Of a stretch of DNA of 31,633 nucleotides, positions 6,996-15,171 are shown piece after piece; the first letter of the stretch is position 1; each line of letters starts with the position of its first letter. The notes beneath the pieces were generated by a model, which worked only from the letters and a program-made list of their open reading frames with translations, had not been told where the DNA came from and did no database searches. The position numbers and the translations under genes were made by a program. The DNA comes from Bacteroidales bacterium UBA4070 (GTDB taxonomy: Bacteria > Bacteroidota > Bacteroidia > Bacteroidales > VadinHA17). The DNA is taken from NCBI GenBank assembly GCA_002383485.1, contig DFYY01000019.1, positions 1-31,633 of the forward strand, in the 5' to 3' direction.

Positions 6996-8577
6996 CAAAG
7001 CGTATTTACCGCTAATAATAGGCGTAGCAGTTGCCGCAGGCATACTGATAGGATTCTATATGCCCCACCCGCAATCCGGACTCTACACCAACTTCCCCCC
7101 CTCAAACGACAAGCTGAGCAGGGTGCTTGACATTATCGAGTCGGATTACGTTGACACCGTAGACCGCAATGAGCTTATCGAAGAAGCTATACCCGTCATG
7201 CTCCGGAGGCTCGATCCCCATTCAGTCTACATCCCGGCTTCCGACCTGGCACAGGCAAACGAACCGCTGCAGGGTAACTTTGACGGCATAGGAGTATCAT
7301 TCAATATGCTCACTGACACCGTGCTGATAATAAGCACAATCCCCGGAGGACCTTCTGAAAAGGCAGGTATAATACCCGGTGACAAGATCATCATGGTCAA
7401 CGATTCACTCATCGCCGGGAAGAGTATCCCCGACGAGGAAGTTGTGAAGATGCTCAAGGGACCCCGCGGCACGAAGGTGGACCTGAAAATAGAACGCAAG
7501 GGGGCAGGCGAACTGCTGCCCTTCACCATAATACGTGACAAAATACCCATCTACAGCGTTGACGTGGCTTACATGATGTCTGACGAAGTCGGTTACATAA
7601 AGATCTCCAACTTCGCCCTGACCACCCACGAGGAGTTCAAAAAGGGTCTCCGCGAACTTAAGGAGCAGGGAATGAAAAAGCTGATCCTCGACCTGAGGAG
7701 CAACTCAGGTGGCGTGATGGATGCAGCCACCCAGATAGCTGATGAATTTCTTCCCGATGGCAAACTGATCGTCTTCACAATGGGAAAATCAACCCCCCGT
7801 CAGGATGTGAAGGCTACAGCGCAGGGCGAATTCGAGCAGGGCGAACTGGTAGTGCTTATAGACGAATGGAGCGCTTCCGCCAGCGAGATCCTTGCTGGTG
7901 CAGTGCAGGATAATGACCGCGGAACAATTATAGGCAGACGCTCTTTCGGAAAAGGCCTCGTTCAGGAACCTGTGATGTTCCGCGACGGCTCAGGCATGAG
8001 ACTCACCATAGCCAGGTACTACACCCCCACTGGCCGTTCCATCCAGAAACCATATGACGATGGAGTTGACAAATACTATGAAGACCTTGGCAACAGGCTG
8101 ATGCACGGTGAGTTCGAGGATGCTGACTCAATAAGGCACGATGACTCGCTTCGCTTTACCACTCCTGGCGGAAAAACAGTCTATGGAGGAGGAGGCATAA
8201 TGCCTGACATCTTTATTCCTATTGACACAGTGGGCATGACCGATTACTTTCTCTCCATAAGGAATTCAGGACTGCTCTACAGGTACGCTATGAAATTCAC
8301 CGAGGACAACCGCGAGACATTGAGTAAGTTCAGAGATCTTCCTTCACTGGACAAATGGCTGTCAGGTCAGGATCTCCTGTCGAAGTTCGTCGCCTTTGCC
8401 AGCCAGAACGATATCCCTCCCAGGAGAGACCAGATTGCGGTTTCACAGAAAATCATACTGGTTCAGCTGAAAGCGTATATCGCACGTAATATGCTGGACA
8501 ACAAAGGATTTTATCCTATCTGGCAGGAAATTGACAAGACGCTGCTTGACGCTCTCAGCTATTTAGAGGGCAACTGA
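6985..8577 (+). CDS. S41-family C-terminal processing peptidase (CtpA/Prc type)
   Basis: The protein has 530 residues. An N-terminal membrane anchor at about 8-26 (LPLIIGVAVAAGILIGFYM) places the rest in the periplasm. An N-terminal helical region is followed by a PDZ domain (about 96-175; GIGVSF, GPSEKAGIIPGDKIIMVN) and the S41 protease core: KISNF at 206-210, DLRSNSGGVMDAA at 236-248, WSASASEILAGAVQDNDRG at 295-313 with the nucleophile Ser298, and SFGKG at 320-324 with Lys323, 25 residues later as in characterised CtpA enzymes. A helical C-terminal extension follows. Such proteases trim or degrade periplasmic proteins from their C-termini. The start overlaps the deaminase gene by 11 nt. The gene ends 7 nt before the convergent hydrolase gene. 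Confidence 0.93.
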   Translation: MKYNKAYLPLIIGVAVAAGILIGFYMPHPQSGLYTNFPPSNDKLSRVLDIIESDYVDTVDRNELIEEAIPVMLRRLDPHSVYIPASDLAQANEPLQGNFDGIGVSFNMLTDTVLIISTIPGGPSEKAGIIPGDKIIMVNDSLIAGKSIPDEEVVKMLKGPRGTKVDLKIERKGAGELLPFTIIRDKIPIYSVDVAYMMSDEVGYIKISNFALTTHEEFKKGLRELKEQGMKKLILDLRSNSGGVMDAATQIADEFLPDGKLIVFTMGKSTPRQDVKATAQGEFEQGELVVLIDEWSASASEILAGAVQDNDRGTIIGRRSFGKGLVQEPVMFRDGSGMRLTIARYYTPTGRSIQKPYDDGVDKYYEDLGNRLMHGEFEDADSIRHDDSLRFTTPGGKTVYGGGGIMPDIFIPIDTVGMTDYFLSIRNSGLLYRYAMKFTEDNRETLSKFRDLPSLDKWLSGQDLLSKFVAFASQNDIPPRRDQIAVSQKIILVQLKAYIARNMLDNKGFYPIWQEIDKTLLDALSYLEGN

Positions 8578-8584
8578 AGGCAGA

Positions 8585-9388
8585 TCACCATTTGATTCGT
8601 CCGGCAAAATCCTCAAGCAGTCCGGCTGACTTTTCAGTTTCTTCAATGAATCCCAGGTGACCTGAGTGCTCCAGTATCACCACCTCTGCGTTGTGAGGAA
8701 GGCCTGTATCACGCAACGCCTTTTCAGGAGAAAAGTAGAGGTCGTGACGGCCAAGTATCCATAAAAGAGGAACTGTTCCATTCTCAAGGACATACTGGCG
8801 TGATGGCCTGGCAATCATCCCGTTGATCAAGGCTATAATCCCCTCTCCGGGGTTTCGGGATGCAATCTTTTTGGACCGTTCGAGTTCCGCTGCCATCGAC
8901 TTAAGGTTACCCTTAGCGAACATCATGCTGACATTCCCCGGATACATTATGTTCTTCCTCCCTGCCCTCACAACGGCAATCTCCCTGTTCCTCCTGGCAA
9001 TAGCCTCCGGGCTGTCATCATGGGGATGGGAATGGAAGAGCACATAGCCTGACAGCAGATCAGGGAAGAGCTCAACGAATGCCAGGGTTACATAGCCGCC
9101 CAATGAGTGGCCCACCATCATGACCCTCTCCTCTCCGGCATCCCTCAGGACCTCTCTTACGGCACCGGCCAGGAACTCCATGGTATGGATCTCTCCCTTT
9201 ACCTCTGAATCACCGTGGCCAGGCAGGTCAACGGTAATAAGACGAAACCGTTTCTCCATCATTTCAGCAAGGGAATCCCATACGTCTCCGGTCTCGAGGT
9301 ACCCGTGCAGAAGCACCACGGTCCTGCCGCTGCCGCGCATGGTGTAGCTGACCCGTACATTTTCGAATTGTATACTCCTCTTTATCAA
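8585..9388 (-). CDS. Alpha/beta-fold hydrolase
   Basis: This 267-residue cytoplasmic hydrolase of the alpha/beta fold has the oxyanion motif VVLLHGYLETGDVWD (24-38), VDLPGHGDS (53-61), and the nucleophile elbow GHSLGG (93-98) with Ser95. The acid is Asp216 in GRHD and the general base His244 in HSGHLGFIEE. The triad is complete. The substrate cannot be told; close family members hydrolyse small esters or related compounds. No ATG is available at the N-terminus in this frame: the frame is open upstream to a stop at 9425-9427 without ATG or GTG, so TTG at 9388-9386 is the best start and gives the expected N-terminus (MIKRSIQFENVRVSY). It is convergent with the S41 protease and divergent from sdhC. 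Confidence 0.85.
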   Translation of the reverse strand: MIKRSIQFENVRVSYTMRGSGRTVVLLHGYLETGDVWDSLAEMMEKRFRLITVDLPGHGDSEVKGEIHTMEFLAGAVREVLRDAGEERVMMVGHSLGGYVTLAFVELFPDLLSGYVLFHSHPHDDSPEAIARRNREIAVVRAGRKNIMYPGNVSMMFAKGNLKSMAAELERSKKIASRNPGEGIIALINGMIARPSRQYVLENGTVPLLWILGRHDLYFSPEKALRDTGLPHNAEVVILEHSGHLGFIEETEKSAGLLEDFAGRIKW

Positions 9389-9412
9389 AGCATGTATTTT
9401 GAAAAAAACTTC

Positions 9413-9444
9413 TAAATTTACGGGTTAGTAATGACTTTTCGCAA
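9413..9444 (-). promoter_or_regulatory. Candidate promoter of the alpha/beta hydrolase gene
   Basis: On the minus strand TTG (9444-9442) is followed after 21 nt by TAAATTTA (9420-9413), one base from the -7 consensus TAnnTTTG. The -7 box ends 24 nt upstream of the TTG start codon at 9388, which fits that start. The region lies between divergent genes, so part of it may also serve sdhC, for which no clear -7 box was found. Confidence 0.3.
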
Positions 9445-9482
9445 CTCTTTCATATAACCCTGACCAATTAAGTAAAAAGCCG

Positions 9483-10127
9483 ATGAACAAGATCCTTTTC
9501 TCGGCCGTCTCAAAGAAATTTGTGATGGCACTTGCCGGTTTGTTCCTGCTGTTATTCCTGCCGGTGCATCTCGGTATCAACCTCATGCTGCTGAAGAGTG
9601 ACCCGGAACCTTTTAATACTGCCGCACACTTCATGGCAACCTTTCCGCTGGTAAAGGTGGTGGAAATTCTTCTGATCCTGGCCATACTCGTTCACGTTAC
9701 CTATGGGATAACACTCCAGATTTTAAACTGGTGCTCGAGACCGGTAGGGTATGCAGTCAGAAACAAATCCGACACCTCGGCCTTTTCAAGATTCATGATA
9801 TGGACAGGCGGATCGGTGCTTATCTTCCTGGTCATTCACTTCTTTAATTTTTACTTCATAAAGCTCGGGATAGTCGAAGGTGACCCTGAAAATTTCTATG
9901 CGGTGGCACAACAGCTCTTTGTCATACCTTCTTATGCCATCCTCTACTGGATATGTTTCCTTATCCTGGGATTCCACCTGTATCATGCGCTGCAATCTGC
10001 ATTCCAGACCCTGGGCTTGTCCAACGAATTCTGGAAGCCGGTCATAAGGGTCATCTCACTCATTTATGCGATAGTCATTCCGCTGGGCTTTGCCATAATA
10101 CCATTTGTCATCCTGCTTTTCAAATAA
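9483..10127 (+). CDS. sdhC: Succinate dehydrogenase/fumarate reductase cytochrome b subunit
   Basis: This 214-residue integral membrane protein has five hydrophobic segments (about 13-36, 55-80, 107-128, 148-170, 186-212). Histidines near membrane edges can hold two haem b groups: His29, His71, His119 and His165 or His168. This is the single-subunit di-haem anchor of the Bacteroidetes/epsilonproteobacterial type, in contrast to the two small anchors of E. coli SdhCD. It binds SdhAB to the cytoplasmic membrane and passes electrons to or from the quinone pool. The order C-A-B with gaps of 18 and 16 nt shows a single operon. In anaerobic Bacteroidales the complex commonly works as fumarate reductase with menaquinol; the direction cannot be read from the sequence. 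The ATG at 9483 is followed by the typical MNKILFSAVSKKFVMALAG. Confidence 0.93.
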   Translation: MNKILFSAVSKKFVMALAGLFLLLFLPVHLGINLMLLKSDPEPFNTAAHFMATFPLVKVVEILLILAILVHVTYGITLQILNWCSRPVGYAVRNKSDTSAFSRFMIWTGGSVLIFLVIHFFNFYFIKLGIVEGDPENFYAVAQQLFVIPSYAILYWICFLILGFHLYHALQSAFQTLGLSNEFWKPVIRVISLIYAIVIPLGFAIIPFVILLFK

Positions 10128-10145
10128 ACCGAAGAACACAAAACC

Positions 10146-12062
10146 ATGATAACCCTCGATTCAAAGATTCCCGAAGGTCCCCTGGAGCAAAAGTGGAAAC
10201 GCTACAAGGCCAATGCAAAGCTTGTCAGTCCTGCCAACAAGAAGAAACTGGACATCATTGTTGTTGGAACGGGCATCTCAGGTGCTCCGGCAGCTTCGGC
10301 CCTGGGTGAGCTGGGCTACAATGTGAAAGTTTTTTGTTACCAGGACACTCCCCGCAGAGCCCATTCAGTAGCCGCCCAGGGTGGTATCAATGCAGCAAAG
10401 AACTACAAGAATGACGGTGACAGTGTCTACCACCTCTTCTATGATATTATCAAGGGCGGCGATTTCAGGGCCCGTGAAGCCAACGTATACAGGATCGCCG
10501 AGGTAAGTAACCAGATCATTGACCACTTTACTGCCATCGGAGTGCCATTCGCCCGTGAATACGGTGGATCGCTGACCACGCGCTCATTCGGAGGGGTACA
10601 GGTCTCCCGCACTTTCTATTCAAGAGGCCAGACCGGCCAGCAGGTTTTGCTGGGAGCCTATTCATCGCTTGTCAGACAGATCAAAGAGGGCACGGTAACC
10701 ATGTATCCGCGCCGCGAGATGCTTGACCTGGTTGTGATCAACGGGAAGGCAAGAGGAATTGTCGTCCGTAACCTGATCACCGGCAAGATCGAGAGACACT
10801 CGGCACACGCCGTAGTACTTGCCACCGGTGGTTATGGCACCATTTATTACCTCTCAACACTGGCTGTCAACTCAAATGCTTCTGCAGCCTGGAATGCATA
10901 CAAGAGAGGGGCCGCCTTTGCAAACCCCAGTTTCGTTCAGATCCATCCGTCAAGTGTCCCACAGATGAACGAATTCCAGAGCAAGCTGACTCTCATGTCA
11001 GAATCACTTAGAAATGACGGACGTGTCTGGGTGCCAAAGGCGAAAGGAGACACCCGGCCTCCAAATGATATACCCGAAGAGGACCGCGATTATTATCTCG
11101 AACGCAGATATCCCACTTTTGGTAACCTCGTGCCACGCGACGTTGCCTCCAGGGCTGCCAAGGAGAGATGTGATGCAGGGTATGGAGTAGGGCCTACAGG
11201 ACTGGCAGTAAACCTCGATTTCCGTGATGCGATTAAAAAACAGGGCAAGAAGGCTATCGAGGAGAAGTACGGTAACCTTTTTGAAATGTACAAGGATATT
11301 ACGGGTATAGATTCCTACACCGAACCCATGCGCATCTACCCGGCCGGTCATTATACAATGGGAGGTCTCTGGGTTAATTATGATCTCATGACTACTGTTC
11401 CCGGGCTCTTTGCCGTGGGAGAATCCAATTTCTCAGACCATGGTGCCAACCGGCTTGGAGCAAGCTCCCTGATGCAGGGAGCAGGAGATGGTTATTTCAT
11501 ACTGCCTTATACCATAAGCAATTACCTTGCTTCTGAGATCAAAACACCCAGAATAAACACTGACACCATCGAGTTCCAGGAAGCTGAGGCCCGGTCGGCA
11601 GAAAAGATAAAAAGACTGCTCTCAATAAAGGGAAAACAGACGGCAACAACTTTTCACAAGAAACTGGGCAAGATAATGTGGGATCATTGTGGCATGACCC
11701 GTAATGAAAAAGGTCTGACTGAGGCTATCGGACTGATCCGCGAGCTGAGGGAGGAGTTCTGGAAGGACCTCAATGTGCCGGGCCGGGCTGATGAGCTCAA
11801 CCAGGAGCTCGAAAAAGCGGGGCGGGTGGCCGATTTTCTCGAGCTGGGCGAACTCATGATTACCGACGCACTGAACAGGAGGGAATCATGCGGTGCCCAC
11901 TTCAGGGAAGAGAGCCAGACCCCGGATCATGAAGCCCTGAGAAACGATGATGAATATGCCTATGTGGCAGTCTGGGAATATAATGGAGATCAGCCCCCTA
12001 TATTGCACAAGGAGGAGTTGAAATTTGAATTTGTCGAACTGAAACAGAGGAGTTACAAGTAA
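10146..12062 (+). CDS. sdhA: Succinate dehydrogenase/fumarate reductase flavoprotein subunit
   Basis: The 638-residue flavoprotein begins with a Rossmann FAD-binding segment (IIVVGTGISGAPAASALGEL, about 37-56). RRAHSVAAQGGINAA at 70-84 holds His73, the expected site of covalent FAD. Further motifs are FGGVQVSRTFYSRGQTGQQ, LATGGYG, VQIHPSSVP, and the active-site Arg/His region around GHYTMGGLWVNYD. The C-terminal part has GESNFSDHGANRLGASSL and RRESCGAHFREE. Its size and motifs are those of the long Bacteroidetes form, not the roughly 590-residue E. coli type. It interconverts succinate and fumarate on the cytoplasmic face, with electrons passing to SdhB. It is the middle gene of sdhCAB, 18 nt after sdhC and 16 nt before sdhB. 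Confidence 0.96.
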   Translation: MITLDSKIPEGPLEQKWKRYKANAKLVSPANKKKLDIIVVGTGISGAPAASALGELGYNVKVFCYQDTPRRAHSVAAQGGINAAKNYKNDGDSVYHLFYDIIKGGDFRAREANVYRIAEVSNQIIDHFTAIGVPFAREYGGSLTTRSFGGVQVSRTFYSRGQTGQQVLLGAYSSLVRQIKEGTVTMYPRREMLDLVVINGKARGIVVRNLITGKIERHSAHAVVLATGGYGTIYYLSTLAVNSNASAAWNAYKRGAAFANPSFVQIHPSSVPQMNEFQSKLTLMSESLRNDGRVWVPKAKGDTRPPNDIPEEDRDYYLERRYPTFGNLVPRDVASRAAKERCDAGYGVGPTGLAVNLDFRDAIKKQGKKAIEEKYGNLFEMYKDITGIDSYTEPMRIYPAGHYTMGGLWVNYDLMTTVPGLFAVGESNFSDHGANRLGASSLMQGAGDGYFILPYTISNYLASEIKTPRINTDTIEFQEAEARSAEKIKRLLSIKGKQTATTFHKKLGKIMWDHCGMTRNEKGLTEAIGLIRELREEFWKDLNVPGRADELNQELEKAGRVADFLELGELMITDALNRRESCGAHFREESQTPDHEALRNDDEYAYVAVWEYNGDQPPILHKEELKFEFVELKQRSYK

Positions 12063-12078
12063 AACATACCGGAAAAAT

Positions 12079-12813
12079 ATGAAGTTCAAGCTTAAAATAT
12101 GGAAACAGCGAGATGCTCATTCCAGGGGATCATTTGTGACCTACGATCTTGACGGCGTTGCCCCCGAGATGTCTTTTATAGAGATGCTTACCTATCTCAA
12201 TGAAACCCTTATCGGCAAAGGGGATGAGCCTGTAACATTCGAGCATGACTGCCATGAAGGGATCTGTGGCAGCTGCGGTATGTATATCAACGGGTACCCT
12301 CACGGTCCTGTTAAAGGTCTTACCACATGTCTCCTCTCAATGAGGTATTTCAAGGACGGAGAGACTATTGTAATTGAACCATGGAGGGCAAAACCCTTCC
12401 CGGTGATAAAGGACCTGATGGTTGACCGTACTTCTTTTGACAAGATACAGCAGGCCGGCGGCTTTATCTCGATATCTGTAGGGGCGGCCCCTGAGGCCAA
12501 TGCAATACCGGTGAGAAAACACAGCAGCGATCTGGCCTTTGACGCTTCCGTCTGCATCGGCTGCGGTGCCTGCGTGGCTGCCTGCAAAAATGCATCTGCA
12601 ATGCTTTTTGTATCAGCCAAAATATCGCAGTACGCTCTTCTGCCCCAGGGACGGCCGGAAGGTAAGGATAGGGTCAGGGCAATGATTGCCGAGATGGACA
12701 AGCAGGGGTTCGGAAGCTGTTCCAACACCGGCGCTTGTGAGGCACAGTGCCCGAAACAGATCAAATTGTTCAATATTGCGCGGCTGAACCGGGAATATTT
12801 TAAAGCGTATTGA
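12079..12813 (+). CDS. sdhB: Succinate dehydrogenase/fumarate reductase iron-sulfur subunit
   Basis: The protein has 244 residues with all expected iron-sulfur ligands. Cys58, Cys63, Cys66 and Cys84 (DCHEGICGSCGMYING and a later TTC) hold the [2Fe-2S] centre. Cys159, Cys162, Cys165 and Cys169 (CIGCGACVAACK), with Cys214, Cys220 and Cys224 (CSNTGACEAQCPKQI), hold the [4Fe-4S] and [3Fe-4S] centres. It carries electrons between the flavin in SdhA and the haems and quinone site in SdhC. The three-cysteine last cluster (Ser and Asn replacing a nearby ligand) fits a [3Fe-4S] centre. The gene ends the operon; its TGA lies at the left foot of a long hairpin (12813-12872) that separates it from the convergent M24 peptidase gene. 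Confidence 0.96.
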   Translation: MKFKLKIWKQRDAHSRGSFVTYDLDGVAPEMSFIEMLTYLNETLIGKGDEPVTFEHDCHEGICGSCGMYINGYPHGPVKGLTTCLLSMRYFKDGETIVIEPWRAKPFPVIKDLMVDRTSFDKIQQAGGFISISVGAAPEANAIPVRKHSSDLAFDASVCIGCGACVAACKNASAMLFVSAKISQYALLPQGRPEGKDRVRAMIAEMDKQGFGSCSNTGACEAQCPKQIKLFNIARLNREYFKAY

Positions 12814-12872
12814 ATATGCATGCATGTTACGACGGGTCTGAGACCCGCCGTAACGTCATATGATTGCATATT
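12813..12872. terminator. Long imperfect hairpin between convergent sdhB and the M24 peptidase gene
   Basis: GTTACGACGGGTCT (12826-12839) and AGACCCGCCGTAAC (12841-12854) are complementary except for one position, around a single G at 12840. Outside this, AATATGCA (12813-12820) pairs perfectly with TGCATATT (12865-12872), with unpaired stretches between the two stems. The structure fills nearly all the 77-nt gap between two convergent stops. It lacks a strong T tract, so it may act as a two-way terminator, or be a copy of a dispersed palindromic (REP-like) element. Confidence 0.5.
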
Positions 12873-12890
12873 TGCCTGTGGAACAGGATT

Positions 12891-14276
12891 TTACCTGCAC
12901 GTATCCTCGATCTCTGCCACGGTTTTCGGCGCCGTTTTGCCCAGCATCCTTGAACCCGTGGGTGTGATGAGAACATCATCCTCAATCCGGATGCCTCCGA
13001 AATCGAGGTAGCTCTCAACCTTATCGAAGTTGATGAAGGCCTTGTTTATTCCTTCAGCCTTCCATTTGGCTACCAGCTCTGGAATGAAGTAGATACCCGG
13101 CTCAACGGTGAAGACGTGACCCGGCTTGTAGGGCAGCGCAAAGCGAAGTGATCTGAGCCCGAACTGGGTGCTGCGCTTCACCTCATCGTTATAGCCTACA
13201 TAATTCTCTCCGAGGCTCTCCATGTCATGGACATCGAGACCCATCATGTGACCCAGTCCGTGAGGCATAAAGAGAGCATGGGCTCCTGCAGCCACAGCCT
13301 CGTCGATATCACCCTTCATGAACCCTAGATCCTTCATGCCTGAAGCAATGATCCTGCAGGCGTTCAGATGAAGGTCGAGGTTAGAGATGCCCGGTCCTGC
13401 TGCCTTTATGGCCTCGGTATTGGCTTTCAGGACAATCTCATAAATCTCCTTCTGACGCTGGCTGAACTTTCCGCCAACAGGGGTGGTGCGTGTCAGGTCA
13501 GCGGAGTAGTGCATGTTTGACTCAGCACCACAGTCGGTAACCATCATCCTCCCCTCCTTCAGAACATTCACGTGAACGTGGTTATGCAGTGTCTGTCCGT
13601 TGATGCTGAGAATTATCGGAAATGAAGGAGCAGCCCCTTTTGAGTAGGCTATTCCCTGAAGGACACCGTAGATCTCCTGTTCAGTCATGCCCGGCTTGCA
13701 CATCCGCATTGCAGTTGTCTGCATCTCACAGGATATATCACCCGCTTTATCTATCTCAGCGATCTCAACATCTTCCTTGATCGACCTGAGTGAAACGACA
13801 GCCTTTATCAGCTGTTCAGACGCCCTGGTACGCATCTGGCACGGATTTTCCTTCAATAACGCCCCGAGGGTCATCTTGGTCTCGGCACGGTATGGCGGGA
13901 GGAAATGGATTTCACGTCCTGCCGTAATGGCGTCATGTACCATGTCGGTAAGCTTATCCATCGGATAGGTGAGCCTGATGCCGGCTCCTGATGCCAGCTC
14001 AGCCATTGAAGGCTGGGGACCCATCCATACGATGTCATCAACGGTAAAATCATTTCCGAATACTATCTCATCCCCGGAATTGAAATCAATCAAACCGGCC
14101 AGACCGGCCAGATCAACCCCGAAAAAATAGAGAAAATCACTGTCCTGTCTCCAGTGATAGGTATTGTCCGGGTAATTCATCGGTGATTCAACATTCCCGA
14201 TGAAAAGGGCTATACCATTATTCATCAGCGACTTCAGCCTTTGGCGGCGCTTCATGTAAACTTCTTTCTCAAACAT
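12891..14276 (-). CDS. Xaa-Pro aminopeptidase (aminopeptidase P, M24B family)
   Basis: The 461-residue protein has an N-terminal AMP_N domain (about 8-140; GIALFIGNVESPMNYPDNTY) and a C-terminal pita-bread M24 domain (about 170-440). The five metal ligands are visible: Asp248 (VTDCGAE), Asp260 (SADLTRT), His343 (MPHGLGHMMGLDVHD), Glu392 (FTVEPGIYF) and Glu432 (GGIRIEDDVLIT). It removes N-terminal residues that precede proline, using two metal ions, in the cytoplasm. No signal peptide is present. The ATG at 14276 gives MFEKEVYMKRRQRL; a second methionine at residue 8 is a possible later start. The gene is convergent with sdhB and has no partner gene on its strand. Confidence 0.93.
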   Translation of the reverse strand: MFEKEVYMKRRQRLKSLMNNGIALFIGNVESPMNYPDNTYHWRQDSDFLYFFGVDLAGLAGLIDFNSGDEIVFGNDFTVDDIVWMGPQPSMAELASGAGIRLTYPMDKLTDMVHDAITAGREIHFLPPYRAETKMTLGALLKENPCQMRTRASEQLIKAVVSLRSIKEDVEIAEIDKAGDISCEMQTTAMRMCKPGMTEQEIYGVLQGIAYSKGAAPSFPIILSINGQTLHNHVHVNVLKEGRMMVTDCGAESNMHYSADLTRTTPVGGKFSQRQKEIYEIVLKANTEAIKAAGPGISNLDLHLNACRIIASGMKDLGFMKGDIDEAVAAGAHALFMPHGLGHMMGLDVHDMESLGENYVGYNDEVKRSTQFGLRSLRFALPYKPGHVFTVEPGIYFIPELVAKWKAEGINKAFINFDKVESYLDFGGIRIEDDVLITPTGSRMLGKTAPKTVAEIEDTCR

Positions 14277-14367
14277 GTCTTAAAATCTTTATGTGTATCA
14301 GTACGCTAATGTAGCAAGAGCTGCCGACTTTTTCCAGAACATCTGCAATTTTTAATTGCGAAGGGCG

Positions 14368-14397
14368 TTGCTTAATGGTGATTACTGTGTATATTCG
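14368..14397 (+). promoter_or_regulatory. Candidate promoter of the uncharacterised gene upstream of dus
   Basis: TTG (14368-14370) is separated by 19 nt from TATATTCG (14390-14397), one base from TAnnTTTG. The -7 box ends 30 nt before the ATG at 14428. This supports that ATG over an earlier TTG at 14356, which would lie upstream of the promoter. A small hairpin (GCAATT-TTT-AATTGC, 14345-14359) precedes it. Confidence 0.35.
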
Positions 14398-14427
14398 CAT
14401 ATTGGCTTAACTTATATTCATCCATTT

Positions 14428-15171
14428 ATGCCCTATCGTCGCCTGCCCAATACCGATTCTGCCCGGTTAAGAGCACTTAAGAGAGCCGTTGAGATGAGCA
14501 AGGAGATACCTCCCTTCAAGCTTGCATTCTCCATGAAAACACTGGTTAAGATACAAGCTCTGCTGCCAGTATTCGAGAATTCCATCAGTCATCAGCGCCA
14601 GACGCTGGTCAACCAGAATGAAAAGGCCAGGACCAATCAGGACACTGCACGAAAGGCCAGGCTTTACATCACTCATTTTCTTAAGGTCATGAACATGGCC
14701 ATCAGCAGGGGTGAACTCCCTGCAGAGACAAGAACCTTCTACGGCATCGCATCAGATGACGCCTCCATCCCCTCTCTCACAACTGAGAATGAACTTGTTG
14801 CATGGGGAAAGCGAATTATTGACGGAGAGGAGTACCGTATCAGAAAGGGAAGCACCCCGGTCACAAATCCTTCCATTGCCGTTGTCAAGGTGCGCTATGA
14901 AAAATTCCTGGAGACCCGTAACCACTACAGGACTATTAACAGGAGAGCTACGGAATGCGTCAGCAAGACCTCAGATATGCGGAGTGAGGCGGATGAGCTG
15001 ATCACAACTCTATGGAACGAGATTGAAGCCCGATACTCGTCCCTGCCGGAAGAAGAAAAAAGAGCAGAAGCGGAAAAATACGGACTTGTATACGTCTACC
15101 GGAAGAACGAAATGGCCAGGAAAGACCTTTCTCCCACCCTTTTCGGGGATGACAGGGAGGATAACCGGTAA
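14428..15171 (+). CDS. Conserved-looking protein of unknown function upstream of dus
   Basis: This is a 247-residue soluble protein (MPYRRLPNTDSARLRALKRA at the start) with no signal peptide or membrane segment. It is mostly helical by appearance, rich in Arg, Lys, Glu and Thr. Residues 40-80 look like a helical or coiled-coil segment (FENSISHQRQTLVNQNEKAR). The N-terminal MPYRRLPNTD pattern is one I associate with uncharacterised Bacteroidetes proteins; I know no function. The frame is open further upstream to a TTG at 14356, but the ATG at 14428 gives the natural N-terminus and has a promoter-like sequence ahead. The 3' end overlaps the predicted dus start by 23 nt, so translation is probably coupled to a tRNA-modification gene. 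That location is the only functional hint. Confidence 0.7.
   Translation: MPYRRLPNTDSARLRALKRAVEMSKEIPPFKLAFSMKTLVKIQALLPVFENSISHQRQTLVNQNEKARTNQDTARKARLYITHFLKVMNMAISRGELPAETRTFYGIASDDASIPSLTTENELVAWGKRIIDGEEYRIRKGSTPVTNPSIAVVKVRYEKFLETRNHYRTINRRATECVSKTSDMRSEADELITTLWNEIEARYSSLPEEEKRAEAEKYGLVYVYRKNEMARKDLSPTLFGDDREDNR

Noticed and set aside
12300..12869. 189-residue open frame on the minus strand opposite sdhB.
   Set aside because: It lies wholly opposite a gene with all iron-sulfur ligands in place and shows no signal peptide or family motif, so it is a shadow frame.
14356..14427. Longer start (TTG at 14356) for the uncharacterised gene ahead of dus.
   Set aside because: It lies upstream of a promoter-like sequence and the extra residues look non-coding; the ATG at 14428 gives the expected N-terminus.
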